64,000 nucleotides of DNA from Methylobacillus flagellatus (GCF_005502435.1 NZ_SCOU01000003.1:186001-250000); one strand, 5' to 3'; positions 33,418-43,251 are shown, counted from the first letter of the stretch. The notes: a model not told the origin generated them from the sequence alone. Translations and numbers: made by a program.

Positions 33418-34596
33418 CGGGGATGCGGTAACGTCAACACTTACTACAACTTCACCAAATGCGACAATAATCGCGGTCCAGGTATTGGTGGTGGTTTGGC
33501 TTGTAATATTGACGAATCCGTCGCTGGCCAAAATGCTGATATCAGCAACGTACGTACCGGTCTGCTGCCTGCATTCCTGAGCGTTTCCGGCAAGACCCGC
33601 CAGAATGATCTGGACATCGGCTTTACCATCAGCCTGCAGCCAGGCACATCCACCGGTGGCGCACTGCGTACCACCGACCAGGAAAACCGTCAGACCTTCC
33701 TGACCATAGGTGACAGCAGCTGGGGTAGCATCAAGCTGGGTCGTGATCTGGGTCTGTTCGGTGCAGATGCCATTCTGTCGGATGTGACCTTGCTGGGTAC
33801 CGGTTCCAGTTTTGCCGGCGGCAACTACAGAACCGGTTCCAACCAGGGGGGTGCGCGTGGTGCAACCAGCTCCGGTACCTCGCTGGGTCGTATCGGTATC
33901 GGTTATCTGTATGCAGACTGGGTCGCGCAAGTTTCCTACGCTTCGCCTAACTGGAATGGTTTCCAATTTGCGGTAGCAGTTGTTGAGCCATACCAAACTA
34001 CGGCTGCAGGTACACCTGGCGTACAAGGTGACTACAGCAGCCCTGGTTTCCAGGGTAAGGTAGGCTATGAGTTTGCTGGTGACGTATCCGGTAAGGTCTG
34101 GTCCAGCTTCTGGACGCAAGAGGTTGACGGCATCGCAACGGCTAATAACGGCGTTCAAGACTACCGCGCCACCATCATGGATATCGGCGGTAAGGTCTCC
34201 TTCTCTGGTATCGAGCTGCTGGCCTACTACTATGACGGCCGTGGTGCTGGTACTACCGGCTTCCTGGTGCTGTCCCATGATGCCAACGGTAGAAAGCGTG
34301 ACTCTGACGGTGGTTACCTGCAAGCCGCCTACAAGCTGCCTGGCATTGGTACCAAGCTAGCCGTCAGCTACGGTGAATCCAATCTGGACGCAAATGCAGT
34401 TGATGCTGGTACCAATCTGGTTTCCAAGAACAGTTCCTGGGTATTCGGTGCTTATCATCCACTTAGCAAGAGTGTGACCTTGGTAGCTGAATACGTACGT
34501 ACCAAGTCGGAAACGGATGTTCCTGGTGCCGGTGTTAACCGTGCATCTACCGCAGAAGAGGACAACATCTCCCTGGGTGCCATCCTGTTCTTCTAA
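33418..34596 (+). pseudogene. 5'-truncated outer-membrane porin
   Basis: About 390 codons of a porin-like barrel: a Gly/Thr/Tyr-rich sequence with alternating strands (LGRIGIGYLYADWVAQVSYA, YEFAGDVSGKVWSSFW) ending in Phe-Phe (ILFF). It lacks a start, a signal peptide and a ribosome-binding site. In frame, the porin-like sequence already runs at GNVNTYYNFTKCDNNRGPG (from ~33427) and an in-frame stop at 33382 lies upstream; a TTG at 33496 is not a credible start. No signal peptide exists in the other frames. Codon use is that of a highly expressed gene, so decay is recent. A breakpoint between 33348 and ~33425, right at the mutY promoter, is inferred. Confidence 0.72.
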
Positions 34597-34606
34597 AGCG
34601 ATAACG

Positions 34607-34675
34607 GGCACCAGTCGCTGTGGTGCCTGCTTGGCAAACTTGCAATAAAACAGCGCTCACGGGGTGGGCGCTGTT
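34607..34675 (+). terminator. Two hairpins after the porin pseudogene
   Basis: GGCACCA/TGGTGCC (34607-34613, 34621-34627) and AACAGCGC/GCGCTGTT (34649-34656, 34668-34675). Neither has a run of T behind it, so they may be transcript-stabilising ends rather than strong terminators. Confidence 0.5.
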
Positions 34676-34703
34676 CATCCTCCTCAGAAAAGCCGAGGAA
34701 TAT

Positions 34704-34739
34704 ATTTACTTTGCCTAAAATTTTGTAAGCAAAGTAAAT
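34704..34739. repeat. Perfect 11-bp inverted repeat upstream of the integrase
   Basis: ATTTACTTTGC (34704-34714) and GCAAAGTAAAT (34729-34739), spacer 14 bases; outer arms CGAGG (34694-34698) and CCTCG (34754-34758) can extend the pairing. It lies 60 bases before the integrase start. It could be an operator for the antitoxin-like N-terminal domain, or a recombination site; the spacer is longer than the 6-8 bases of typical tyrosine-recombinase cores. Confidence 0.7.
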
Positions 34740-34798
34740 TTCTGACGACCAAACCTCGAGTCACAGAGCGCTTTTGCCTCTGCTCTTTGGGGTAAAAC

Positions 34799-36091
34799 GT
34801 GGATCTGACCGCCTTGGAACAAATGTGCGCAGGGTATTGCGTCAAAATGTCTGAGCTGACGCGTAACCCGTCCAAAGTCAAACATGACGCCGGGATGAAC
34901 CCGGTTGCGGTGATCTCGCGCAATACCACGGCGTTCTACCTGCTGGACCCGCAAGTCTATGAAGCCTTGCTGGCGGCCCTGGCGGAGAAGCGCGCCACGC
35001 CTGTGGCCCTTGCCAACCCTGCAGTCCAGAACGTTGAAAAACTCATCAACGACAACAGCATGACGTTTGGTAACCTGCTGCCCAAGATGCTGCAGAACGA
35101 GCAGTCACGCGTCAACCGAGGTGAGCTGGCCGAGAAGGCACTCAGAATCACGTACTACCGGATCGAAAAGTTCGTCCTGCCGTTCTTCAAGGACATGCAG
35201 ATCGGCAATATCCAGATCGACAGCCTGCAAGCGTTCGTGAATCTGCTCAATGAAGAAAAACTGGGTGGCGTCTCCATCGGCCAGTATCTGGTGATCGTGC
35301 GCAAAGTGCTTAAATATGCGCATTCCATGCGCTTCATAGATGCGCTACCGCAATTTCCTACAGTTGAAGCCAAGCGCACCTCGCGTGGCGGCTTCACTTT
35401 GCCCGAGTATCACCAGCTGCTCAAGATGTCCTGGCGTATGCGCGGGGTGAGTTTCAAACAGCGCGCGCATTACATCAACCTGCGTACTGAAGGCATAGAC
35501 GAGGACTATCTGGTGATCACCAGTGAGATGCGCTGGTTGATCGGCTTCATGGTCAACAGCTTTGTGCGCCCAAGTGACTTGAGGTTGATGCAGCACAAGC
35601 ATGTCGAGATCGTGGAGCGCGATAACACCTACCTCAGATTGTCATTGCCCGAGACCAAAAAACACGACAAACCCATCGTCACCATGCGTTGTGCAGTGGG
35701 CATCTATAGACGTTTGCAGCGCGATGCGAAAGCACGCGGCTTTGGCTCGCCTGACGATTATGTGTTTTTGCCGCAATTCACCAACCGTGTCTATGCGCTG
35801 CGGGTGATGGGCTTTCTGTTCAACTGGCTGATGGAAGAGATCGATATCAAACAGGGCCCGCATGGCATCGGGCGCAGCCTGTACAGCCTGCGCCATACCG
35901 CCATCACCTTCCGCTTGTTGTATGGCGAGGGCATCGATGTGCTGACCCTGGCACGCAACGCACGCACCTCCGTTGAAATGATAGAGCGGCACTATGCGTC
36001 CACGCTGAACGGTGAAATGAATGTGGATTTGATACAGAGCAAACGCAGACGCAAGCCGGGCAAAAAGGACCAGCTCAAACTGGCGCTTTGA
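34799..36091 (+). CDS. Tyrosine recombinase with Phd/YefM-like N-terminal segment
   Basis: A 430-residue site-specific integrase. Catalytic residues: Arg257 (SFVRPSDLRLM), Arg365-His366 (YSLRHTAITF, with Tyr in place of the usual His two residues before Leu-Arg), and Tyr399 (MIERHYAS). Residues ~17-60 (SELTRNPSKV, then NPVAVISRNTTAFYLLD) look like the DNA-binding half of Phd/YefM antitoxins (SELRRNPS, PVAVLNHNRPAFY pattern). No toxin gene is adjacent. Start at GTG 34799 with GGGG upstream; ATG 34847 at the antitoxin-like part is an alternative. No phage genes surround it, and the target site is unknown. Confidence 0.8.
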   Translation: MDLTALEQMCAGYCVKMSELTRNPSKVKHDAGMNPVAVISRNTTAFYLLDPQVYEALLAALAEKRATPVALANPAVQNVEKLINDNSMTFGNLLPKMLQNEQSRVNRGELAEKALRITYYRIEKFVLPFFKDMQIGNIQIDSLQAFVNLLNEEKLGGVSIGQYLVIVRKVLKYAHSMRFIDALPQFPTVEAKRTSRGGFTLPEYHQLLKMSWRMRGVSFKQRAHYINLRTEGIDEDYLVITSEMRWLIGFMVNSFVRPSDLRLMQHKHVEIVERDNTYLRLSLPETKKHDKPIVTMRCAVGIYRRLQRDAKARGFGSPDDYVFLPQFTNRVYALRVMGFLFNWLMEEIDIKQGPHGIGRSLYSLRHTAITFRLLYGEGIDVLTLARNARTSVEMIERHYASTLNGEMNVDLIQSKRRRKPGKKDQLKLAL

Positions 36092-36117
36092 GTGTGTCTA
36101 TCGATGACCTGCGCTGC

Positions 36118-36702
36118 TTATGGCGCTGTGTTAAGCCAGTCCAGCACCACTTGCGCATGCTGGTCCGGTGGAAACACCGGGTAGAACACCTTGCTGATGA
36201 CGCCGTCATCCACGATCAGGGTCAGCCTGCGGATCAGTTGCATGCCATTCACTTCCAGCATAGGCAGCTGCAGCGCCTGACTGAAAGCCAGATCAACATC
36301 ACTGAGCAAAGCGAACGGCAGGTGCAAACGCGTCGCGGCTTCTGCTTGATATGCCGTCGTCTGGGTGCTCAGACCAAACACCTGGGTATGCAGGGCTTGC
36401 AGTTCGGCATGATGGTCGCGCAATGCGCAGCTTTGCGGCGTGCAGCCACGTGCGCCTGGAATCTGGTCCCAGCCATCCGGCAGCGGCACGCCGGGCTGGC
36501 CAGTCATGGGGTAGCTGTAAACGAGCAGTCGCCCCGGCAGGCTGGCCAGCGTGACCAGGCCGCCCTGTGTGGAAGCAAGCGCAACTTCGGGTAAGCGCAT
36601 GCCGGGCAGATGGTCACAAGCGCCATCATCTACCGGTCGTGGCAGGTTTGCCGGCAGCGAGGTCAGCGCTTGCATGTCGGGCTTGAGTGGTTCACTGAAC
36701 AT
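36118..36702 (-). CDS. Peroxiredoxin (AhpC/TSA family)
   Basis: A 194-residue thioredoxin-fold protein. The peroxidatic region reads YSYPMTGQPGVPLPDGW, with cysteines in IPGARGCTPQSCALRDH; this long-loop arrangement is typical of a PRX subgroup in which the peroxidatic Cys follows GAxGCTPQ. Reduces peroxides with an unknown thiol donor. ATG at 36702; the AsmA gene begins its 3' end 6 bases further on, so the peroxiredoxin is upstream of nothing in its own strand except the integrase boundary. Confidence 0.8.
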   Translation of the reverse strand: MFSEPLKPDMQALTSLPANLPRPVDDGACDHLPGMRLPEVALASTQGGLVTLASLPGRLLVYSYPMTGQPGVPLPDGWDQIPGARGCTPQSCALRDHHAELQALHTQVFGLSTQTTAYQAEAATRLHLPFALLSDVDLAFSQALQLPMLEVNGMQLIRRLTLIVDDGVISKVFYPVFPPDQHAQVVLDWLNTAP

Positions 36703-36708
36703 AGCAGA

Positions 36709-39700
36709 CTAGAATCCCAGGATATTGTTGAGCTTCTTTTTCACCTGATCTTCCGGTGTGACAGGGGCCGGTGCAGGTTCTGCAGGCGCGGCTTCGGTAG
36801 GTGCTGGTGTGCCAGGCTCCGTGCCTGCAGGCGCCGGTGCCGGTGCAGCTTTCTTGCCACCGATCAATGATTTCAGCGCGTCTTCCTTGCTGCCACCCAG
36901 CAGGCCTTTGACCGCTTCCGCTTTGTCACCACCGACCTTGTCGATCAGCTGGCTCTTGGCAAAAGCGCTACCCACGGCGGCGAAGTCCATGCCGTATTTG
37001 GGTGCGGAGAAGGTGCCGGTGAGCTTGACCGGGATGGTGAGCCCGTTCAGCGCCGCGAGATCATCGCCACCCTGCCCTTTGAGCGAGGACACCACGGTGG
37101 GTTTGGCCAGATAGTTGATGGTTTCCTTGCCTATGTCGATATCGCCTGCACCGGTGATGCGGAACAGCGGCGCCTTCATACTGAGGTCGTCGTTACGCGC
37201 CACGCCATTCTTGATGTTGAAGCTGGCCTTCATCTCGCTGAAGTCGGTTTTCTTGCTCTGGTCTGCACCCAGCGTGTCCTGTCCCTTGAGCACGTTGAGC
37301 TTGTTCTTCACGCCACGCAGAGTGCCAGCGATGTCGATGCCCTTCACGGCGCCATCGGCCAGGTTCAGCGCAGCAGTGCCATTCAGTGCCTGCTTGAGTG
37401 CATTGACGCTGGCGCCCTGGGTGCTGACATCCAGCTTCAGGTTGCCTTTGCCGTCCAGCATGTCGTTATTGATGGCGTCCGCCAGCAGGGGGCCGATGGT
37501 GATGCCTTGCATGTCCTGCTTGAAGCTGATCACCGGCGTGCTGCGCGCATCCACCTTGAGGTTGCCCGCCATGGAGCCCTGGTAAAGATTGGCTGCGAAC
37601 GGCGACACATTCACCACACCATCCGCTGCGTTGAGGCCCACTTTGACATTGCTGGTCTTCACATTCGCCAGCTTGAGCGCGCCGATATTGGCTTCGCCGC
37701 TGGCATTAAACTTTTTTAGTGCGCTCAGATCGATGGGCGTGTCTTCTGCTGTCTTGGCGGCAGGCTTTGCGGTTTTGGCCGGGGCGGAGCTGTCTTTGGT
37801 GATGTAACGGTCAGCGTCCAGCTTGTCGATGTTCACATTGAAATTGAACACCGGGTTGGCGTAGCGCGTGATGCCAAGGTTGGCGTTGATCTGGCTGTCA
37901 TCCACTTTGGCGGCCAGCGGGTTCAGGCTGAGTTTTTCGCCATCTGCCTTGAGGTCGATGCGGATGTTGGAGGACTGGATCTCGCCATATTTGAGCGAGC
38001 CTATGCGCAGGCTGCCATTGGCGTTCAGCGCCTTCAGTGCGCTCAGGTCCAGTGGCTTGTCGTCGCCTGCCGTCTTGGCAGCAGGCTTGCTCTCGCCAGC
38101 AGCTGGTGCCGCGCTGACATAACGGTTGGCGTCGATCTTGTCGATCTCGATGTCGAAGCTGTACAAGGGTTTGGCGAACTGGCTGATGGCCAGCATACCC
38201 TTGATCTGCGAGTCATCCAGCTTGAGGCTGATGGGGTTGATACTGAGCTTGCTGCCATCGGCCTTGACCGCCAGCGCCAGGTTGCTGATGCGGTACTGGT
38301 CGTAGACGATGCTGCCCATGTTGACCTTGCCGTCCAGTTGCAACTGGCTCAGCGCGCTCAAGTCTGGTGCTTTGGCCGTGGCGCTGTCCTTGGCCGGTGC
38401 GGCGGCCGCAGTCTTGCTCGGCTTGCCCAGCAGTGCGTTGAGGTCCAGCTTGTCCGCATTCAGGTTTAACTTGATGGCAGGGGTGGCAAAACCGGCCACG
38501 TCCACATCCCCTTGCAGGCGCGTGCTGTCCACATTGAGCGTGAACTGGGTATCGGCACGCTGCTGTTTCACATCGGCATGCAGTTTCACGGCAAAGTCAC
38601 CCGCCAGTGCGCCCTTGGGCAGGGCCGGGTCCTTGATGTTGAGGGTGCCGGCCAGCTTGGGAATGTCGAACACCAGTTGTTCCAGATTGCCGTTGAACGG
38701 TGCCGAGAACTTGCCTGCCACATTGCGTGCGCCCTGCTTGGCAGTGAATTCGCCGTTGACGCCACTGCTTTGCAGGGTGGTCTGGGTGCCCTTCACATCG
38801 GCCAGCGTCAGCTTGGCCTGCACGGTGTCCTCACCCTGCACCGCGTTCACCTCGGCACGGATGCCGCCACTGGTGAATTGTGCTGGCGTACCGGCGATGT
38901 CGGCCAGCACCACCTTGGCGGTCACCGACTGTTTGTCCTTTTGCTGGCTGAGGTTCAGCGTCGCTTCCTTGCCCAGCAACTGGTCTTTGCGCATCACCAG
39001 TTGTGGCGCGTCCAGGTCGGCCTTGATGCTGGCGCCATCACGCTTGCCGGCAACAGCCAGCTGGATGCGGTCTACGATGAATTCCAGCTCCTGTGGTTTG
39101 GCGTCCACATTGCCGCTCAGTTTGACTTGCAGATCCTGAATGTCATCCACAGCGCCGGTCACCAGCGCGTCCAGTCCCTGCACCACGAAATGTTGTTGTT
39201 CCGGGTCTGCCATGAAGTTGCCCTTGAGCTTCACATCGGCCAGCATCTTGGGCTGACTGGCGGCTACGCTGAAATCGGTGCTCAGGTCGAACGGTTTGGC
39301 CAGCGCCACTTCACCGGTCTTCAGGTTGAACTTGCTGATGCTGTATTCCGCTTTGGCTTGCAGGTCCTTGAAGCTCACTGCCGAATCACTGATCACGATG
39401 CCTTCCACATCGAACTTGATCTGCTCGGAGGGCTCTTCTTCCTCTTTGCTGAGCAGGTCATCAAAGTTGAAGCTGCCATCTTCGTTGCGCACGATATTGG
39501 CCTGTGCCCCGTCCACATAGACGGTGTCCACGACCAGTTGCTTGGCCAGCAGCGGCAGCAGGGCCAGCGACACCTTGAGGCCGTTGACCGAGGCGAACTG
39601 CTTGTCGCTATTGTGCTCGGAGATGGAGATCCTGCCGAGGTCGGCCCCTATCTTGGGCCAGAAGGCCAGTTTGATATCACCTTCGATATTGAGGGTGCGC

Positions 39701-39843
39701 TGCTTCTTGTCCTGCACCAGCTTCACGATCATGGGTTTGTAATCGTTGGGGTTGAAGGTGGCAGCCACCACGGCGACCAGTGCCACGACCACCAGCACCA
39801 CGCTGGCGATGGCGATCAGAGCGTATTTGACGTATTTATTCAT
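36709..39843 (-). CDS. AsmA family protein with three tandem ~105-residue modules
   Basis: A 1044-residue inner-membrane-anchored periplasmic protein: one N-terminal helix (ALIAIASVVLVVVALVAVVA), the AsmA N-terminal domain (FNPNDYKPMIVKLVQDKKQR), a long beta-rich bridge, the AsmA C-terminal domain (~residues 790-960), and a Pro/Ala-rich tail. AsmA-like proteins are thought to move phospholipid to the outer membrane. Residues ~494-790 hold three related units each opening with DLSAL (about 496, 601, 707) and separated by Lys/Ala/Pro linkers, a sign of internal duplication. ATG at 39843; a TTG two codons upstream is unlikely. Confidence 0.85.
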   Translation of the reverse strand: MNKYVKYALIAIASVVLVVVALVAVVAATFNPNDYKPMIVKLVQDKKQRTLNIEGDIKLAFWPKIGADLGRISISEHNSDKQFASVNGLKVSLALLPLLAKQLVVDTVYVDGAQANIVRNEDGSFNFDDLLSKEEEEPSEQIKFDVEGIVISDSAVSFKDLQAKAEYSISKFNLKTGEVALAKPFDLSTDFSVAASQPKMLADVKLKGNFMADPEQQHFVVQGLDALVTGAVDDIQDLQVKLSGNVDAKPQELEFIVDRIQLAVAGKRDGASIKADLDAPQLVMRKDQLLGKEATLNLSQQKDKQSVTAKVVLADIAGTPAQFTSGGIRAEVNAVQGEDTVQAKLTLADVKGTQTTLQSSGVNGEFTAKQGARNVAGKFSAPFNGNLEQLVFDIPKLAGTLNIKDPALPKGALAGDFAVKLHADVKQQRADTQFTLNVDSTRLQGDVDVAGFATPAIKLNLNADKLDLNALLGKPSKTAAAAPAKDSATAKAPDLSALSQLQLDGKVNMGSIVYDQYRISNLALAVKADGSKLSINPISLKLDDSQIKGMLAISQFAKPLYSFDIEIDKIDANRYVSAAPAAGESKPAAKTAGDDKPLDLSALKALNANGSLRIGSLKYGEIQSSNIRIDLKADGEKLSLNPLAAKVDDSQINANLGITRYANPVFNFNVNIDKLDADRYITKDSSAPAKTAKPAAKTAEDTPIDLSALKKFNASGEANIGALKLANVKTSNVKVGLNAADGVVNVSPFAANLYQGSMAGNLKVDARSTPVISFKQDMQGITIGPLLADAINNDMLDGKGNLKLDVSTQGASVNALKQALNGTAALNLADGAVKGIDIAGTLRGVKNKLNVLKGQDTLGADQSKKTDFSEMKASFNIKNGVARNDDLSMKAPLFRITGAGDIDIGKETINYLAKPTVVSSLKGQGGDDLAALNGLTIPVKLTGTFSAPKYGMDFAAVGSAFAKSQLIDKVGGDKAEAVKGLLGGSKEDALKSLIGGKKAAPAPAPAGTEPGTPAPTEAAPAEPAPAPVTPEDQVKKKLNNILGF

Positions 39844-39912
39844 GAGCAACCTCGTTTCAGGGTGTGACCCGTACAGAGCCGGGTCATGGCGCGGTCTAGA
39901 TGAGCGCCTGGC

Positions 39913-40545
39913 TTAATTGCCGAACTGGAAGTATTGCAAGGCTTCGTTACCAAGATAGTACAGTGCAAGAAAGAACAATGAGAAATATACAACCGTCACC
40001 ACCAGCCAGCCAAATGCGATGATGATCATCAGGCCATCGCGCTCCATGTGCGCGAACGCATAGAACAGCACGGCCAGACCGGGCACCAGGTTGTTGAGCG
40101 GCAACACGCCGAACGGGATGGCCATCAGCAGGCCGGCCGCCATCAGGATGAAAGCGCCTATCTTCTGGCCTTTGCGACCGTCCACCAAATGCACCATGCG
40201 CTCACGCGTGAAGCGGTGACAGAAGTTGACGATGCGCACACTCACCGAGGCCAGCACCGACCAGGTCTTTTCGTTCATGCTGATGGCGCGTACTTTTTGC
40301 GGCAGGCGTGGCGATTCATGCCCACGCCACATCTGCCAGCCCAGGGTGGCAAAAGTGATGCCGCCCAGCACCGTGATCGGCCCCAGCGGCAGTGGTTGCA
40401 GGAACGGCAACACCAGGATCAGCGAGATCAAGGCAAAGGCGGTGCGGTCCAGGCTGTCCAGTGCCTCACCCAGCGTCAGTGGCTGCCGTTTGGACTGCTC
40501 GGCAAAACGCAGCAGGGTGGCCACCAGTTCATCATAACTTTTCAT
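39913..40545 (-). CDS. ExoD family inner-membrane protein
   Basis: A 210-residue protein with several helices, of the ExoD (exopolysaccharide synthesis) family; landmarks are LTLGEALDSLDRTAFALISLIL and FLQPLPLGPITVLGG. Members occur widely and the molecular function is not settled. ATG at 40545 overlaps the uppP stop, so it is probably translated with it; a TTG one codon earlier is discounted. Confidence 0.8.
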   Translation of the reverse strand: MKSYDELVATLLRFAEQSKRQPLTLGEALDSLDRTAFALISLILVLPFLQPLPLGPITVLGGITFATLGWQMWRGHESPRLPQKVRAISMNEKTWSVLASVSVRIVNFCHRFTRERMVHLVDGRKGQKIGAFILMAAGLLMAIPFGVLPLNNLVPGLAVLFYAFAHMERDGLMIIIAFGWLVVTVVYFSLFFLALYYLGNEALQYFQFGN

Positions 40546-41366
40546 CAAAATTCCCAGAAATAGGCCAACACCAGCAGGCCGAATACGATGCGATACCAGG
40601 CGAACACACGGAAATCGTGCTGCGCCACATAGCGCAGCAAGGTCTTCACCGCGACCAGCGCGGCCAGAAATGCGGTGATAAAGCCCACCGCGATCGCGGC
40701 GAAATCTTCAGCGGCCAGCAGGTGCCAGCTTTTCAGCAGGTCATAGCCGGTGGCAGCGCACATGATGGGGATGGCGACAAAGAAGGAGAACTCGGTCGCC
40801 GCCTGCCGCGACAGGCCGGAGGCCATGCCACCCAGGATGGTCGCGCCTGCGCGTGACACGCCGGGCACCAGCGACAATGCCTGGAAACAGCCGATCTGCA
40901 GCGCCTGTTTTGCCGACATGTGCTCCACACTGGCAGTGCGCATGCGGATCACCCCCTGCGGATTGGCGGCGCTGCGTTCCACGGCGAGGATGACCAGGCC
41001 ACCCAGGATCAGTGCCACGGCCACGGTCACCGGTGAAAACAGGTAGGCCTTGATCAGGTCATGGAAGGCCAGCCCGAGCAGGGCTGCAGGCAGGAATGCC
41101 AGCGCCACGTGCAGGGCGAAGCGCTGTGCCCCCAGATCACTGCCCAGCCGGTTGGCCACGTTACCGAGGCGTGCACGGTATTCCCAGCAGATGGCGAGGA
41201 TGGCGCCCAGCTGGATCACGATCTTGAACACCTTGCTGTTCTCATCGTTGAAACCGATGAGATCGCCAACGATGATGAGGTGACCAGTGCTGCTGACCGG
41301 CAGGAATTCGGTTGCGCCTTCCACCAGCCCCAGGATCAGGGCTTTGAGCAATAACAGGAGGTCCAT
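40545..41366 (-). CDS. uppP: Undecaprenyl-diphosphate phosphatase
   Basis: A 273-residue inner-membrane enzyme (BacA) recycling the lipid carrier of murein and polysaccharide synthesis. Active-site motifs [14 protein letters not shown] and [13 protein letters not shown] are intact, with about eight helices. ATG at 41366. The 3' end overlaps the ExoD gene by 3 bases. Confidence 0.95.
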   Translation of the reverse strand: MDLLLLLKALILGLVEGATEFLPVSSTGHLIIVGDLIGFNDENSKVFKIVIQLGAILAICWEYRARLGNVANRLGSDLGAQRFALHVALAFLPAALLGLAFHDLIKAYLFSPVTVAVALILGGLVILAVERSAANPQGVIRMRTASVEHMSAKQALQIGCFQALSLVPGVSRAGATILGGMASGLSRQAATEFSFFVAIPIMCAATGYDLLKSWHLLAAEDFAAIAVGFITAFLAALVAVKTLLRYVAQHDFRVFAWYRIVFGLLVLAYFWEF

Positions 41367-41396
41367 GCGGCTTTCTTGGTTGGCTTCTTGAGTGGA

Positions 41397-41795
41397 TCAG
41401 CTTTTGAACAGGCGCAGGCCCTGCATCAGCATGGCGGCCTGATTGCCCGGCAGCTTGCCATCCGGCGACAGTTTGTCGATGACCATGGGCAGGTGTTTGG
41501 CCATGCGGCTCATGACCTGTGCTTCCGGCAACTCGAATTCGGTTGCCATCTTGGTCACGCCCTCTGCGCCGAACACCGTGCGGATGTCTTCCGGTTTCAA
41601 TCCGATGTTGTCACCCACGGCCAGCCAGGAATCCACCTGCGCGCTGAAGCCGCTGCTGCGGAAACGTTCCAGCAGGCCGTCTACGCCGCCGTAATCGCGC
41701 AGCAGTTTCCAGCCCAGCAGGATCTGCGCCTGCTTGGCCGGATCGTCGCTGACCTGACGCGCCACGGAGCTGGCGATGCTATCGAGTATGCCCAT
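41397..41795 (-). CDS. YidB-like (DUF937) protein
   Basis: A 132-residue soluble helical protein of the YidB/DUF937 family (ERFRSSGFSAQVDSWLAVGDN, typical of the family; PEAQVMSRMAKHLP). Function unknown. Full length; no signal peptide. Lies 16 bases downstream of the pseudouridine synthase gene and 30 bases upstream of uppP on the same strand. Confidence 0.82.
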   Translation of the reverse strand: MGILDSIASSVARQVSDDPAKQAQILLGWKLLRDYGGVDGLLERFRSSGFSAQVDSWLAVGDNIGLKPEDIRTVFGAEGVTKMATEFELPEAQVMSRMAKHLPMVIDKLSPDGKLPGNQAAMLMQGLRLFKS

Positions 41796-41811
41796 CTAGC
41801 TACTTTCATGA

Positions 41812-43095
41812 TCAAAATCGTTCGCCCTGACGCAGGTAGCGCCATTGGCCCGGGGGCAGTTTGCCCAAGGTCACGCTGCCGATGCGCACGCGCTTCAGGC
41901 CCACCACGTGCAGGCCGACCAGTTCGCACATGCGGCGGATCTGACGCTTGCGGCCTTCGCGCAACACAAAGCGCAGCTGGTCTTCATTCTGCCAGGACAC
42001 CTTGGCGGGCTTGAGCTCCACACCGTCCAGTGTCAGGCCGTGATTGAGCTTGCGCATGCCCTGTTCGGACAGCTCGCCCTCTACACGGACCAGATATTCT
42101 TTTTCAGTGGTGGAGTCTTCACCGATCAGCTGGCGCGCCACGCGCCCATCCTGCGTGAGTACCAGCAGGCCGGTGGAATCGATATCCAGCCGCCCGGCCG
42201 GGGCCAGGCCCTTGAGGAAACCGCGCTGGAACACCTTGTCGACCGGATCTTCTTCCCATTGGTTGTCCGGGTGTATCAGCACGATGGCAGGCTCGTAGCC
42301 GTCTTCCGCCTGACCCGACACATAGCCCACCGGCTTGTTGAGCAGGATGGTGACGATCTCGGATTGATGTTGCTGCGCCTGCTTGCTCACTTCGATGTTG
42401 GCATCCGGGCTGATGCGGGTGCCCAGCGTATCCACCACGGCACCGTCCACCTTCACCCAGCCATTGACGATCCACTCATCGGCTTCGCGGCGCGAGCATA
42501 AACCCAGTTCGGCCATGCGCTTGGACAGACGTGGCAGGTCGGGCTGGCTGGCGACCGGCTTGGGCGCGAACATGGGGTTGCTGGCCCTATCCTGATTGAA
42601 ACTGCCCTGCTCGAAACCGTCGCGTACCTTGCCGCCACGGCGTGGCGTATCGCGGCCTTGTGCCGGGTCTTTTGCATGCGCCTGTGCGGCACGGCGCTGG
42701 AACGGGCTGCGCTCATCACGGCCAGGTTCTGGCTGGCGGCGCTCTACCTGCTGGCGCTCTGGATTGCCACGCGACGGCCTGTCGCGCGTCTCCGCGCTGC
42801 GTTTGTTGCCATCGATCTGGATACCGCGCGCCGGTGCCTGGCGACTGTCCGGCGTTGCCGATTTCGGCTGTCTTGCTGAATAGGGGCGCGGCTCGGCATC
42901 ACGGGTACGTGCCGGGCGGCTTTGTTCGGTAGCGCGTGGCTTGGCAGCAGGGGCGGCACTAGGCGCCGGGGCTGGAGGTGTCGCTTTGACTGGTGGTGTC
43001 AGGCGCGAACGTTTTGCCGGGTCGCCACGACGTACCGGCTTGTGGGTGGCGCTGTCAGCAGGCGCTGATTTTCCAGGGAGTTTGAGTGTGGTCAC
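41812..43095 (-). CDS. RsuA/RluB-E-F family pseudouridine synthase with long basic N-terminus
   Basis: A 427-residue protein. The catalytic half begins near residue 185: an S4 RNA-binding domain ([18 protein letters not shown]), then the synthase core with catalytic Asp in [15 protein letters not shown] and the closing [23 protein letters not shown] suggests the RluF-like branch, so 23S rRNA is the likely target; the exact uridine cannot be told. The first ~180 residues are disordered and rich in Arg, Pro, Ala and Gln, probably an RNA-binding extension. ATG at 43095. Confidence 0.83.
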   Translation of the reverse strand: MTTLKLPGKSAPADSATHKPVRRGDPAKRSRLTPPVKATPPAPAPSAAPAAKPRATEQSRPARTRDAEPRPYSARQPKSATPDSRQAPARGIQIDGNKRSAETRDRPSRGNPERQQVERRQPEPGRDERSPFQRRAAQAHAKDPAQGRDTPRRGGKVRDGFEQGSFNQDRASNPMFAPKPVASQPDLPRLSKRMAELGLCSRREADEWIVNGWVKVDGAVVDTLGTRISPDANIEVSKQAQQHQSEIVTILLNKPVGYVSGQAEDGYEPAIVLIHPDNQWEEDPVDKVFQRGFLKGLAPAGRLDIDSTGLLVLTQDGRVARQLIGEDSTTEKEYLVRVEGELSEQGMRKLNHGLTLDGVELKPAKVSWQNEDQLRFVLREGRKRQIRRMCELVGLHVVGLKRVRIGSVTLGKLPPGQWRYLRQGERF

Positions 43096-43251
43096 GGCGT
43101 ACTTTCTTGAATAGGTTCATTTTACAGCGCATCCCCGGTAACCGCGAATTTCTTATTTTCAGCAAATAACTTCACGAGTATTACAACTATCGTTATAACT
43201 TTATTGGAAAGTCAGCCATGACCACACTAAACAACTTGGTGATTACAAAAT

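Noticed and set aside
34799-36091. Prophage
   Set aside because: No other phage gene, no tRNA target and no second attachment site was found around the integrase.
38512-39867. 451-codon open frame opposite the AsmA gene
   Set aside because: Antisense shadow; low-complexity composition, no start signals.
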